Assembly: GCA_050943615.1 (NCBI GenBank)
Contig: JBMNPN010000010.1
Coordinates: 1-43,665 of the forward strand
DNA: 43,665 nt
Direction: 5' to 3'
Source: CACZQA01 sp050943615
GTDB lineage: Bacteria > Actinomycetota > Coriobacteriia > Coriobacteriales > QAMH01
Below are positions 1-7,796 of this stretch, one piece after another. Within the stretch, counting starts at the first letter, position 1; each line of letters begins with the position of its first letter. The notes below the pieces were generated by a model. It saw only the letters and a program-made list of their open reading frames with translations. It made no database searches and was not told where the DNA came from. Both the position numbers and the translations under genes were made by a program.

Positions 1-676
1 TGTTGCGCTTGTGCGGCAGGTAGTTGAGCGGCTCCTCCGAGAAGTAGAAGGAGTTCGTCGTCCCCTGCTCGAAGCAGTAGCGCGGGTACTCCTCGAGGTC
101 CTCGATGCGGATGCGCTCCTTGCCCGCCAGAGGGTGCCCCTCGCCCACGAAGACGTGGACCGGTGCCTCGAAGAGCGGTGTGAACGCGAGGTTGGCGTCG
201 TCGAAGGCCTTGGTGAGCACGCGCCGGTTGTCCCTGTCGAGGTAGAGGACGCCCACGTCGCTTCTGAAATCGCGCACGTCGCTGATGATCTCGCTGGTCG
301 GCGCCTCGCGGAACACGAAGTCGTATTCCTCGTCGCTGCAGTTCTCGGCGGTGCTGATGAAGGCGCTGACCCCGAACGCGTAGTGCTGTGCTGACACTGC
401 CAGACGCGAGCTGCGCGCGATCTTTCCCGAGAAGCGCTGCTCGAGCATGTCGGCCTGCTCGACGATCTGGCGCGCGTACGCTAAAAACTCGGTGCCCTCG
501 TTGGTGAGTGTGACGCCGCGGTTGGAGCGCGTGAAGACCTCGATGCCGAATTCCTGCTCGAGCTCCTTGACGGCAACGGAGAGGTTGGACTGCGACGCGT
601 AGACCTGGTTTGCCGCCGCGCTGATCGATCCGTTTTCCGCGATGGCGATGAAGTAGCGGAGTTGTGTGAGAGTCAT
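1..676 (-). CDS. LysR-family transcriptional regulator, 3' end cut by window edge
   Basis: Reading the minus strand from ATG at 676-674 gives an open frame of 225 codons that runs off the window, so the C-terminal part is missing. The start MTLTQLRYFIAIAENGSI, followed by AAANQVYASQSNLSVAVKEL, is the classic LysR winged helix-turn-helix (about residues 1-60), and a linker leads into the periplasmic-binding-like effector domain from about residue 90. It is divergent from the CoA-ligase operon with 295 bp between the start codons, the usual layout for a LysR regulator controlling its neighbour; that control is inferred. Its effector domain resembles the stand-alone protein at 2385-3044 (shared SAQHY/SGQHY, YPRYCFEQ/YPYVYFEQ). 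The family call is secure; the effector is unknown. Confidence 0.93.
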   Translation of the reverse strand, partial: MTLTQLRYFIAIAENGSISAAANQVYASQSNLSVAVKELEQEFGIEVFTRSNRGVTLTNEGTEFLAYARQIVEQADMLEQRFSGKIARSSRLAVSAQHYAFGVSAFISTAENCSDEEYDFVFREAPTSEIISDVRDFRSDVGVLYLDRDNRRVLTKAFDDANLAFTPLFEAPVHVFVGEGHPLAGKERIRIEDLEEYPRYCFEQGTTNSFYFSEEPLNYLPHKRN

Positions 677-757
677 CTGCTGTTTACCTGCATCTTTCGT
701 AGTGGGCTGGCACATGGGGCGTAACCCGGCACGATTCAGCCGCTCACCCGATTCCAC

Positions 758-776
758 CAGGCGGATTTCCCGCCTG
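758..776. other. Small GC-rich stem-loop in divergent intergenic region
   Basis: CAGGCGG (758-764) and CCGCCTG (770-776) form a perfect 7-bp stem with a 5-nt loop, followed on the plus strand by TTTT. It looks like a weak intrinsic terminator, but no plus-strand gene ends here, so it may be a leader structure of one of the two divergent transcripts. Function unassigned. Confidence 0.4.
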
Positions 777-821
777 TTTTCCCCTGGGTTCGGAGCCTGA
801 AAATCGCATTTCACCTTTATG

Positions 822-873
822 AATACCTTAGGTATCGATTTTATCGATACCTATCTATGGAAACAAGGTATCG
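822..873. promoter_or_regulatory. Cluster of GGTATCG half-sites, probable LysR operator
   Basis: AGGTATCGAT (830-839) and ATCGATACCT (843-852) are a perfect 10-bp inverted repeat with a 3-nt spacer. It overlaps a second palindrome, TACCTTAGGTA (824-834), and a third direct half-site GGTATCG lies at 867-873. Such overlapping dyads between divergent promoters are typical of LysR-type regulatory sites (recognition plus activation site). Assignment to the adjacent regulator is inferred from position. Confidence 0.6.
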
Positions 874-971
874 CCCAAAGCCTTTCATTTGCGCCTTTGA
901 AGTGGTCAAATAACCAGCGACACATTTCGAGAAGCGCACTACCCAATCTGCAAATGAGAAAGGAACGGTCA

Positions 972-2366
972 ATGGCCAAGAAGAACATTCCCTACGACCA
1001 GAAGTACTATGACCCCGAAATCGAGTGTGCTCCCCGCGAAAAGCTCGAGGCACTCCAGCTCGAGCGGCTCAACGAGGAGCTCCAGTGGGCCTACGACCAT
1101 AGCCCCTACTACAAGCGCACGTGGGACGAGGCGGGGCTCAAGCCGCACTGCGACACGCTCAAGGACCTCGAGAAGTTCCCGTTCATCAACAAGCAGACCG
1201 AGCGCCAGACCCAAGGCGTCGGCTCGTTCTTCGGCGAGCTGTGCTGCGTGCCGGAAGACGACGTCGTCTACATGGCCACGTCCTCGGGCTCCACGGGCGT
1301 GCCCACGATGAGCCCCTTCATCCAGAAGGACTTCGACGACTTCATGGACGCGGAGTCGCGTCTGTTCTGGCAGGTCGGCATGAGGCCCAACGACCGCTAC
1401 CTGCATGGCATGAACTTCGCCCTCTACGTCGGCGGTCCCTGCGTCATCGGCGCGCAGAACCTCGGCGCGCTCGGCATCTGGGTCGGCGCGGTCCCCTCGG
1501 ACCGTCTGCTGTGGACCATGAAGCACTACCAGCCGACGTATATGTGGTCATCGCCCTCGTACGCCTGGCTGCTCGGGCAGAAGGCCATCGAGAAGGGCTA
1601 CGACCCCAAGAAGGACTTCGCGTCTCTCAACCACATCATCATCTCCGGCGAGCCGGGCGGTTCCATCGAGTCGACGCGCCATGCCATCGAGGAGATCTGG
1701 GACGCCGAGGTCTACGACTTCTTCGGCCTCTCCGACATCTACGGCGCCTGTGCGGGTATGTGCGATGAGAAGGACGGCCTGCACCTCATCGAGGACCAGA
1801 TTCTCGTCGAGACGATCGACCCGGTTACCGGCGAGGTCCTGCCCGATGGCGAGAAGGGCGAGATCGTCTACACCACGCTGTGCAAGCGCGCCCGCCCGAT
1901 GATCCGCTTCCGCTCCGGCGACATCGGCTGGGTCGACAAGACGCCGTGCAAGTGCGGGCGCACCACGGCGCGCATCCACGTGCTGGGTCGCAAGGACGAG
2001 ATGTTCATCGTGAGCGCCGTCAACGTCTTCCCGTCCGACATCGAGTACGTCGTGCGCCAGGACAAGGGCCTGACCGGCGAATACCGCATCCGCGTCTACG
2101 ACCAGAACTACACGACCAAGTACGAGGTCTCCGTCGAGCGCAAGTTCGGAAGCGACGAGCCCTTCGACCAGATCTCGCAGCGCGTGGAAAAGGCGCTCAA
2201 GGCCCACTGCGGCGTCCGCCCGGCAAAGGTGCTGGTATACGATACCGACAAGCTGGGTGCGTCCTCCGAGCACAAGGCAAAGCGCTTCATCGACGAGCGC
2301 CATTCGACCGACGCGGCCAAGGCCGTCGAGCATGAGTTCGAGAAAAAAGACGGCGTGCAGAAATAG
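972..2366 (+). CDS. Phenylacetate-CoA ligase family (PaaK-like) aryl/acyl-CoA ligase
   Basis: A 464-residue ANL-superfamily enzyme expected to activate a carboxylic acid (aryl acids in PaaK) to acyl-AMP and then acyl-CoA in the cytoplasm. Seen: AMP-binding loop ATSSGSTGVPT at about residues 102-112, the PaaK-type segment FFGLSDIYGACAG followed by GLHLIEDQ in the middle, and the C-terminal hinge VLGRKDEMFIVSAVNVFPS. The length fits PaaK (about 430) with a short charged tail. The open frame extends upstream to 819, but ATG 972 is chosen because AGGAA (961-965) sits just before it and the extra 51 residues are unlike the family and overlap the operator palindromes. It is followed after 18 bp by the LysR-domain protein, so the two are probably one operon. 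Substrate not determinable; a true phenylacetate specificity is not proven. Confidence 0.88.
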   Translation: MAKKNIPYDQKYYDPEIECAPREKLEALQLERLNEELQWAYDHSPYYKRTWDEAGLKPHCDTLKDLEKFPFINKQTERQTQGVGSFFGELCCVPEDDVVYMATSSGSTGVPTMSPFIQKDFDDFMDAESRLFWQVGMRPNDRYLHGMNFALYVGGPCVIGAQNLGALGIWVGAVPSDRLLWTMKHYQPTYMWSSPSYAWLLGQKAIEKGYDPKKDFASLNHIIISGEPGGSIESTRHAIEEIWDAEVYDFFGLSDIYGACAGMCDEKDGLHLIEDQILVETIDPVTGEVLPDGEKGEIVYTTLCKRARPMIRFRSGDIGWVDKTPCKCGRTTARIHVLGRKDEMFIVSAVNVFPSDIEYVVRQDKGLTGEYRIRVYDQNYTTKYEVSVERKFGSDEPFDQISQRVEKALKAHCGVRPAKVLVYDTDKLGASSEHKAKRFIDERHSTDAAKAVEHEFEKKDGVQK

Positions 2367-2384
2367 GAAGGAACCAAGATAACC

Positions 2385-3044
2385 ATGGCAAATAAGACAT
2401 TCGCGGTCTCCGGTCAGCACTATCTGTTCACCGTCCAGGCCTTTGCGGGAACCATCCTCTCGGCCGGCGGCGACGAGTTCGAGTACGCGCTGCGCGACCG
2501 CACGCTGAAAGGCGTCATCGACGACGTGGCAAGTGGCGAAAGCGACCTCGGCGTCATCTTCGAGAGCAGCGAGACGGCAAGCGATATCGAGGCGGCGCTT
2601 TCCACGGCGGGCCTCGAGTTCACCAAGATCGCCGAATCCAGCCCGCGCGTCGCGCTCCCCGCGGCAAGCCACCCGCTCGTCAACGCCGAGAGCCTCACGA
2701 TCGACGAGCTCGCGGACTATCCGTACGTCTACTTCGAGCAGGAAGACGACGCGCCGGCCGCCTTCGCGGAGGAGGCGCTCGCGCAGATCCCGCGTGCAAA
2801 GAAGGTCGCCACGACCGACCGCGCGTCGCTCTCCGAGCTCATCTGCGCGCTCAACGGCTACACCATCACGAGCGGCATTCTCGTGGGCATCACCGACGGC
2901 TCGCTTCTGACGACGCTCCCGCTGGAAACCGACGTCACCCTGCAGCTCGGCGTCGTCACGCGCAAGGGCAGCAAGCCGGAAGGGCTGGCGGCCAAGTTCA
3001 TCGAGAAGCTGACCAAGAAGCTCGAGCGCTACGCACGTCTGTAG
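2385..3044 (+). CDS. Stand-alone LysR effector-binding domain protein without HTH
   Basis: 219 residues that align along their length with the effector-binding (periplasmic-binding-like) domain of LysR regulators, including the one at 1-676: FAVSGQHYLF against LAVSAQHYAF, SDLGVIF against SDVGVLY, LADYPYVYFEQ against LEEYPRYCFEQ. The usual N-terminal 60-90-residue helix-turn-helix and linker are absent; the protein starts directly at the first beta strand and no HTH is encoded upstream. ATG 2385 has a GGAAGGAACC-type ribosome site. It lies 18 bp behind the CoA ligase, so it is probably co-transcribed with it and controlled by the divergent LysR protein. It might bind the pathway's acid or CoA ester and tune the full-length regulator, or be an independent ligand-binding protein; neither is shown. 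Confidence 0.85.
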   Translation: MANKTFAVSGQHYLFTVQAFAGTILSAGGDEFEYALRDRTLKGVIDDVASGESDLGVIFESSETASDIEAALSTAGLEFTKIAESSPRVALPAASHPLVNAESLTIDELADYPYVYFEQEDDAPAAFAEEALAQIPRAKKVATTDRASLSELICALNGYTITSGILVGITDGSLLTTLPLETDVTLQLGVVTRKGSKPEGLAAKFIEKLTKKLERYARL

Positions 3045-3104
3045 CGCGGGTATAGCGAGGCGCGTCAACTGACTCGTCGGCGCGTTTTCGCAGGTAGGGC
3101 AGGC

Positions 3105-3142
3105 AGGCGCCTGGGGCCACGGAGCCTCGGGCGCCTTTTTTT
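3105..3142 (+). terminator. Intrinsic terminator of the CoA-ligase operon
   Basis: AGGCGCC (3105-3111) pairs with GGCGCCT (3130-3136), with partial extension inward, and is followed by seven T (3136-3142). It lies 60 bp after the stop of the LysR-domain gene. Confidence 0.85.
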
Positions 3143-3195
3143 CGCCCGCAAGCGGCGGGGGTGTTCGCGCGTGTGCGCTGTCCCGAGCACCCGTC

Positions 3196-3545
3196 CACGT
3201 GCCGCCTCTCGATGCGGCGTGCGCCGAGAGGGCCCTGGTGGTCGACCACGCGACCGCCTTCGATGCGGAAATCCGCCCACGTCCCGCCTCTCGATGCAGA
3301 AACCGCCGCTACCTGCATCGAACCCGCCCAGGTGGTCGACCACGTGGCAGGTTTCGATGCGTCGTGCGCCGAGAGGGCCTTGGTGGTCGACCACGTGCCA
3401 GGTTTCGATGCGGAGATCCGCCCACGTGCCGGCCTTCGGTGCGGAAAACCGCCTCCATCTGCATCGAACCCGCCCAGGTGGTCGCCCACGTACCGCCTCT
3501 CGATGCAGCTTGCGCCGAACGGGGGCTTGTGGTCGATCATGCTTC
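3196..3545. repeat. Palindromic repeat array 1 (GTGGTCGACCAC family)
   Basis: Cores at 3238-3249, 3332-3343 and 3383-3394 are exact GTGGTCGACCAC; 3478-3489 (GTGGTCGCCCAC) and 3529-3540 (GTGGTCGATCAT) are degenerate. Start-to-start spacing is 94, 51, 95, 51 bp. Cores are flanked by GCATCGAA on the left and TTCGATGC on the right, so each 46-nt unit is itself a long imperfect hairpin. The frames open here encode only translated repeat and are not genes. The array fills the gap between a terminator and the promoter region of the next operon. Confidence 0.9.
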
Positions 3546-3593
3546 TGGGCTTAGCGTAGAATGCAGCGCGTGCAAGAAAAGGAGCAATTTTCC

Positions 3594-4829
3594 ATGGACC
3601 AACAATTCGATAACAAACAGATCATCGTCGATTACCTGCAGGGCGGTTGCAAGGGCCGCGCCATGGGCACGGTCGGCGTCGAGCTCGAGCAGTTCCTCTA
3701 CGACGAGGACGATGAACTCGTTCCTTACGAGGAAAAGCACGGCCGCCTGGGCGTGAAGGACCTGCTCGAGCAGCTCGTCGAGTTCTATCCGGAAGCGATG
3801 CGCACCGAAGCCGGCGACATCATGGGCTGCGTGCGCCCTTCCGCCGCTGTCACCATCGAGCCTGCCTGCCAGCTCGAGATCAGCATCGCGCCGATGGCGA
3901 GCGTGGCCGAAGTCGAGCGCGAGTACCGCAACTTCGCCTTCCACGTGGGGCAGATCATCGACCCGCGCGGCTACCACCTGCTGCCCTACGGCTACGACCC
4001 CTACATGAAGGCCGAGGACAAGCCGCTCATCCCCAAGCCGCGCTACCACTTCATGGACGACTACTTCGCCAAAATCCCGGGCATGCACGCCGAGCGCATG
4101 ATGCGCGGCAGCTGCAGCCTGCAGGTCTCGCTCGATTTTGCCGACGAGGCAGACGCCGTGCGCAAGATGCGCATCGCCACGCTGCTCGGTCCGGTCTTCT
4201 CGCTCATCACCGACAACGTGCCCGTTTTCCAGGGCGAACCCAACGTCACGCCGCTCAGGCGAATGAAGATCTGGCGCGAGGTCGACCCTGCGCGCTGCCA
4301 GGTCACGCCCGGGCTGTTCGATGAGGACTTCGGCTTCGAGAAGTACGCCGAGTACCTGCTTGCCACGCCGCCGATCTTTACGACGCGCCCCGACGAGCAC
4401 GCGACCGGCTCGCTTACGGCGGCCGAGGTGTACGGCGATGCCCCTATGCGCACCGAGGACGTCGAGCATCTGCTCGGCATGTTCTGGAACGACGTGCGCC
4501 TCAAGCGCTACGTTGAGGTCCGTCAGGGCGACGCGCTCCCGCTCGAGCCGGGGCTTGGCTACGTCGCCCTCATCAAGGGCGTCTTCTACAGCGACACCAA
4601 CCTCGACATCCTCGAGCACGCGCTGGGCGTGGGCGATGACGGCGTGTGGCCCTACACCGAGCAGAGCGTGGAGGATGCCATCGACGCCATCGTGGCCGAC
4701 GGGTTCAATGCCGAGGTCTACGGGCGCACGGCAACGGCCTGGATCGACTTGCTCTTCTCGCTGGCACCCGACGGGCTGGGTACCGAAGTCGAGTACCTTG
4801 AGCCCCTCAAGGACTTCAAGGGACTCTAG
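3594..4829 (+). CDS. Glutamate-cysteine ligase-like protein (GCS2 family)
   Basis: 411 residues resembling the GCS2 family of carboxylate-amine/glutamate-cysteine ligases (plant-type GshA, EgtA), which join glutamate and cysteine with ATP to give gamma-glutamylcysteine. Seen: GTVGVELEQFL near residue 25 (the acidic ATP/Mg motif), EPACQLEISIAP near residue 90 (family: EPxxQxELS), and GSCSLQVSLDFAD near residue 170 (family: SxQVxLD). ATG 3594 is chosen over an upstream in-frame ATG (3561) because AAGGAG ends 10 nt before it. The acyltransferase follows with no gap. No glutathione synthetase or ergothioneine genes are nearby, so the end product could be gamma-glutamylcysteine itself. Family confident, exact substrate less so. 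Confidence 0.82.
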   Translation: MDQQFDNKQIIVDYLQGGCKGRAMGTVGVELEQFLYDEDDELVPYEEKHGRLGVKDLLEQLVEFYPEAMRTEAGDIMGCVRPSAAVTIEPACQLEISIAPMASVAEVEREYRNFAFHVGQIIDPRGYHLLPYGYDPYMKAEDKPLIPKPRYHFMDDYFAKIPGMHAERMMRGSCSLQVSLDFADEADAVRKMRIATLLGPVFSLITDNVPVFQGEPNVTPLRRMKIWREVDPARCQVTPGLFDEDFGFEKYAEYLLATPPIFTTRPDEHATGSLTAAEVYGDAPMRTEDVEHLLGMFWNDVRLKRYVEVRQGDALPLEPGLGYVALIKGVFYSDTNLDILEHALGVGDDGVWPYTEQSVEDAIDAIVADGFNAEVYGRTATAWIDLLFSLAPDGLGTEVEYLEPLKDFKGL

Positions 4830-6110
4830 ATGCCGGGCAAGCCCGACAACACCGCACGCCGACCGGCGAGCGTTCCCCTCGAGCCGGGCGCCGGAAAACG
4901 CGCGCCCATCTCGCCGTCGCTTTTCGACCATGAGGAGCTCGAGATAGACCCGCACATCGACGCCACGATGAAGGTGCTCTTTGCCTTCGCGATTACCTTT
5001 GTCGTCGCAGGTCACGTCATTGCTCCCGGAAGTCCCGGCGGCATTTCGTTCGGCTACAACCTCTTTCCGCCGGCGTCCTTCCACGTGGGTATCTTCGTCT
5101 TCGTGGCGGGATACTTCTATAAATCCAAGCACGAGCAGGAGCCGGGCGCCTATCTGAAACGACGGGTGCTACGCCTGCTCGTCCCGCTCTATGCGGTCTA
5201 TGCGGTCTACGGACTTGTGGTCGTGCCGCTCATGCACCTGTGCGGGTTCACGATTGGGCAGGATCCGAGCCTCTACAACCTGTTGCTCGACCCGCTGTTC
5301 GGCGGTCACGCCTTCATGTGGAATCTGCCCCTGTGGTTCGTCGCTCCGCTCTTCTTCACGGAGCTCCTCGACTTCGGGCTGCGCAAGCTGCTGCGTGTGG
5401 GGGAGAGCCGCATCAAGGAGCTCGTGCTCATCGTCTGCTACTTTGCAGCTGGCGCGCTGACCGTGGCGCTCTGCGGCGAGACGGGCTTTCAGGAGTACGA
5501 CTCCAGTCCGCTCATTTTGCTGGCGCGCATCGGGGTCTTTCTGCCCTGTTATGCACTCGGACGGTTGTATCAGGTCTTTCTCGAGTCCCACGACTCGGCC
5601 CCCAACTGGCTGTACTTTGCGGTGGTCATCTCCGTGCAGATCATCCTCATCGTGGTGACCGGCGGCAAGGTGGGTTACGTCATCTCGTGGTGCTGGTTTT
5701 ATTCCGGACCGCTTGTGACGCTGCTCGAGCTGGTTTGCGGCATCGCATTCTGGCTGCGCATTTCGCGAATCGTGGCGCCGGGCTTAAGCCAGAGCGCGAG
5801 CCTGCGCGCGGTGGCGAACAGCACCTTCTCGATCATGGCGCACCAGTTTTTGGGAATCTTCCTGGTCAAGGCGGTCTTCGCCGGGCTTGCGGCGCTGGGG
5901 CTGATCGGCGGGTTCGACATGGGCGCGTTCCTGAGCGACTTTTGGTACTACTGGTATCCGCCCTCGATTGCCAGCGGGCATGCCGCTTCGTGCGCGGCGT
6001 TCGCGACGATATACGTTGCGGCGGGTGTGGCCGTTCCGCTCGGCATCCACTGGTGCTGGCTGCGCATCCGCGAGCGAGCGTCCGCACTCCGCCGCGCGCG
6101 CAACGCCTAG
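4830..6110 (+). CDS. Acyltransferase 3 family integral membrane protein
   Basis: 426 residues with about ten hydrophobic segments after a 45-residue cytoplasmic leader. The first membrane segment carries FAFAITFVVAGHVI, with the conserved histidine of acyltransferase-3 proteins (OafA/fucose O-acetylase type), which move acyl groups onto surface glycans or lipids. The ATG directly follows the TAG of the ligase gene (zero spacing), implying translational coupling; the functional connection between the two is unclear. The last codons run into the 81-bp repeat array, and CAACGCCTAGCGC at the stop looks like a decayed repeat edge. Acceptor unknown. Confidence 0.85.
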   Translation: MPGKPDNTARRPASVPLEPGAGKRAPISPSLFDHEELEIDPHIDATMKVLFAFAITFVVAGHVIAPGSPGGISFGYNLFPPASFHVGIFVFVAGYFYKSKHEQEPGAYLKRRVLRLLVPLYAVYAVYGLVVVPLMHLCGFTIGQDPSLYNLLLDPLFGGHAFMWNLPLWFVAPLFFTELLDFGLRKLLRVGESRIKELVLIVCYFAAGALTVALCGETGFQEYDSSPLILLARIGVFLPCYALGRLYQVFLESHDSAPNWLYFAVVISVQIILIVVTGGKVGYVISWCWFYSGPLVTLLELVCGIAFWLRISRIVAPGLSQSASLRAVANSTFSIMAHQFLGIFLVKAVFAGLAALGLIGGFDMGAFLSDFWYYWYPPSIASGHAASCAAFATIYVAAGVAVPLGIHWCWLRIRERASALRRARNA

Positions 6111-6640
6111 CGCCATCTGACCACCGCGCCGGTCAGATGGCTCGTGGCGTTGCGCGAACTTGCGAAGAGCAGCGCCCCATGCAACGTATAGCGTCATCTG
6201 ACCACCGCGCCGGTCAGATGGCGCACAGCGTTGCGCGAACTTGCGAAGAGCAGCGCCCCATGCAACGTATATCGTCATCTGACCACCGCGCCGGTCAGAT
6301 GGCGTACAGCGTTGCGCGAATCTGCGAATCACCACGTCCCGCGCAATGTATGTCGTCATCTGACCAGATTCGCGGTCAAATGGCTCGTGGCGTTGCGCGA
6401 ACCTGCGAAGAGCAGCGCCCCATGCAACGTATATCGTCATCTGACCACCGCGCCGGTCAGATGGCGCACAGCGTTGCGCGAATCTGCGAATCACCACGTC
6501 CCGAGCAACGTATATCGTCATCTGACCGAATCCGCGGTCAAATGGCTCGTGGCGTTGCGCGACCCTGCGAAGAGCAGCGCCCCATGCAACGTATAGCGTC
6601 ATCTGACCACCGCGCCGGTCAGATGGCCCGTGACGTTGCA
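6111..6640. repeat. 81-bp tandem repeat array I (seven copies)
   Basis: The landmark CATCTGACC recurs at 6114, 6195, 6276, 6357, 6438, 6519 and 6600, exactly every 81 bp. Each unit has two dyads: CATCTGACC with GGTCAGATG around an 8-nt centre, and GCGTTGC with GCAACG about 25 nt apart. The 8-nt centre and the region after TGCGAA vary in blocks (ACCGCGCC, AGATTCGC or GAATCCGC; GAGCAGCGCCCCATG or TCACCACGTCCCG), so units are shuffled variants. 81 is a multiple of three, which leaves long frames open on both strands; these are not taken as genes. The array ends 32 bp before the stop codon of the minus-strand nuclease-like gene. Confidence 0.93.
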
Positions 6641-6671
6641 CACGCTCGCGTGCATCCATCCACAGGACGCG

Positions 6672-7640
6672 CTATCCAAATATCTGTCGTGTCACGGAGT
6701 TGGTTCGCAGCTCGTGTTCGAGCCAGCGAATTTTCGAACCGCGCTTCGATTCCGGGGAGAAGTAGCGCGTCCCCGTGATCTTGCAGATCGTTTTCACGAG
6801 CTCCTCGAATTGGTGGGGATTGCTCATCTGCTCGCTCGTGACGGTGATGACCTTGACACCTTTGCTGAGCAGGAAGTTTCTGCGCGCTGCATCTTTGCAG
6901 ATTTTGTCCGGCTCAGAGTGCAGCTTGCCATCGTATTCGATGCACAGCCGCTGCTCGGGCCAGAACAGATCGGGCCGCAGACTGCCCTTTCCAAGCGCGA
7001 CCTGCGTTTTTGCATCAAGCACGAGCTTTGGATTGACAAGGGGAGCCGGAATGCCGCGCCCTCCCCAGCGGCAGGGCAAGGTCAGCCTGAGAAAAAGGTT
7101 CACCTCCTGCGGCGACTCCGCTCCCACCGGCGCCAGGGATAGCAGTCTCTTTGCAGCATTGGAACCCGGGATATTTTTGGCCGACGACAAGAACCTCTCC
7201 ATTGCCTGCGGCGTAGTCAGGGGGAAATTCCGCTGGTCAAGACCGGTCTCGCTTGCGACATTGGGCGTGAAACCGCCGAAAGCCATCCCCAGCAGCTTCA
7301 AATATCCAATCGGGGAGAACCCAAGCGCGAGCTCGGATAGCCACAGCTCGGGGCACGCCACCCAAACATCACTGAGGAGGATGAAAGAATGCGCGGGAAG
7401 GGGGTCTTTATGCACTCGATAGCTGATGCGGCTGCGCATGACTCTGTGATCTTGACCGGGAACAACCAGGTGCAGCATCTCATCTTCGGCGAGGGTATCC
7501 AGAATTTTGTCGAGCGTCTGCATGTCGGTTTCGACGAGGGATCCGATGCGGGAACAAAAATCTTTTTCGCGCGCAGGGTTCAGGAGCCACGTGTTCTTCA
7601 ACGTGATGCGGGCAGCCGATATGTCATCCAAACAAATCAT
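6672..7640 (-). CDS. DUF559/AbiEi-like protein with PD-(D/E)XK nuclease-type C-terminus
   Basis: 322 residues. The C-terminal part (about 215-290) shows RPDLFWPEQRLCIEYDGKLH, then DAARRNFLLSKGVKVITVT: the D...ExD pattern and following helix of DUF559/Vsr-like endonuclease folds found in AbiEi-like proteins. The middle part (RISYRVHKDPLPAHSF, CPELWLSELA) resembles the central region of actinobacterial AbiEi-like proteins; no N-terminal HTH is seen. ATG 7640 is the first start possible, because an in-frame TGA lies at 7649-7647, and MICLDDISAARI looks like a natural beginning; the ribosome site is weak. The gene sits alone between the two 81-bp arrays. Activity and biological role unproven; no partner toxin gene is adjacent. 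Confidence 0.68.
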   Translation of the reverse strand: MICLDDISAARITLKNTWLLNPAREKDFCSRIGSLVETDMQTLDKILDTLAEDEMLHLVVPGQDHRVMRSRISYRVHKDPLPAHSFILLSDVWVACPELWLSELALGFSPIGYLKLLGMAFGGFTPNVASETGLDQRNFPLTTPQAMERFLSSAKNIPGSNAAKRLLSLAPVGAESPQEVNLFLRLTLPCRWGGRGIPAPLVNPKLVLDAKTQVALGKGSLRPDLFWPEQRLCIEYDGKLHSEPDKICKDAARRNFLLSKGVKVITVTSEQMSNPHQFEELVKTICKITGTRYFSPESKRGSKIRWLEHELRTNSVTRQIFG

Positions 7641-7642
7641 CG

Positions 7643-7661
7643 TGGTTCACATGATGAACCA
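7643..7661. promoter_or_regulatory. Palindrome before the nuclease-like gene
   Basis: TGGTTCA (7643-7649) and TGAACCA (7655-7661) form a 7-bp inverted repeat with a 5-bp spacer, 3 bp upstream of the minus-strand start codon at 7640. Position suits an autoregulatory operator or a leader hairpin; it also contains the in-frame TGA upstream of the gene. Confidence 0.4.
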
Positions 7662-7796
7662 TCGACCTTTCAACATTCCCGACTCGTTTTGGACTGAAAC
7701 TCTGAACTTCTCCGAAAAATGCAGGTCAGAGACGAGAAATTTCATTCCCGAGAATCTTTGCCGCTAGTGGAGTGGCGTGGCGGGGCAAGGTGAGCG

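Noticed and set aside
819..971. Extended N-terminus of the PaaK-like ligase
   Set aside because: No ribosome site at 819, the 51 residues do not match the family, and the operator palindromes lie inside them.
3161..3756. Overlapping plus- and minus-strand frames across repeat array 1 (similar at 11365-12042, 12586-13016 and 43343-43661)
   Set aside because: They translate the palindromic repeats, lack ribosome sites and overlap the start of real genes.
6111..6640. Integron attC-like cassette sites
   Set aside because: Units are hairpin-forming, but the conserved core motifs of attC sites and an integrase are not seen.
5784..6659. Minus-strand 27-residue-repeat protein (also 7742-8219)
   Set aside because: Frames stay open on both strands through the arrays; no ribosome site, and the frame continues antisense into the acyltransferase gene.
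5240..6778. 512-codon plus-strand frame through the acyltransferase end and array I
   Set aside because: It is out of frame with the acyltransferase in its first half and encodes only translated 27-residue repeats afterwards; 81 bp being a multiple of three explains the openness.
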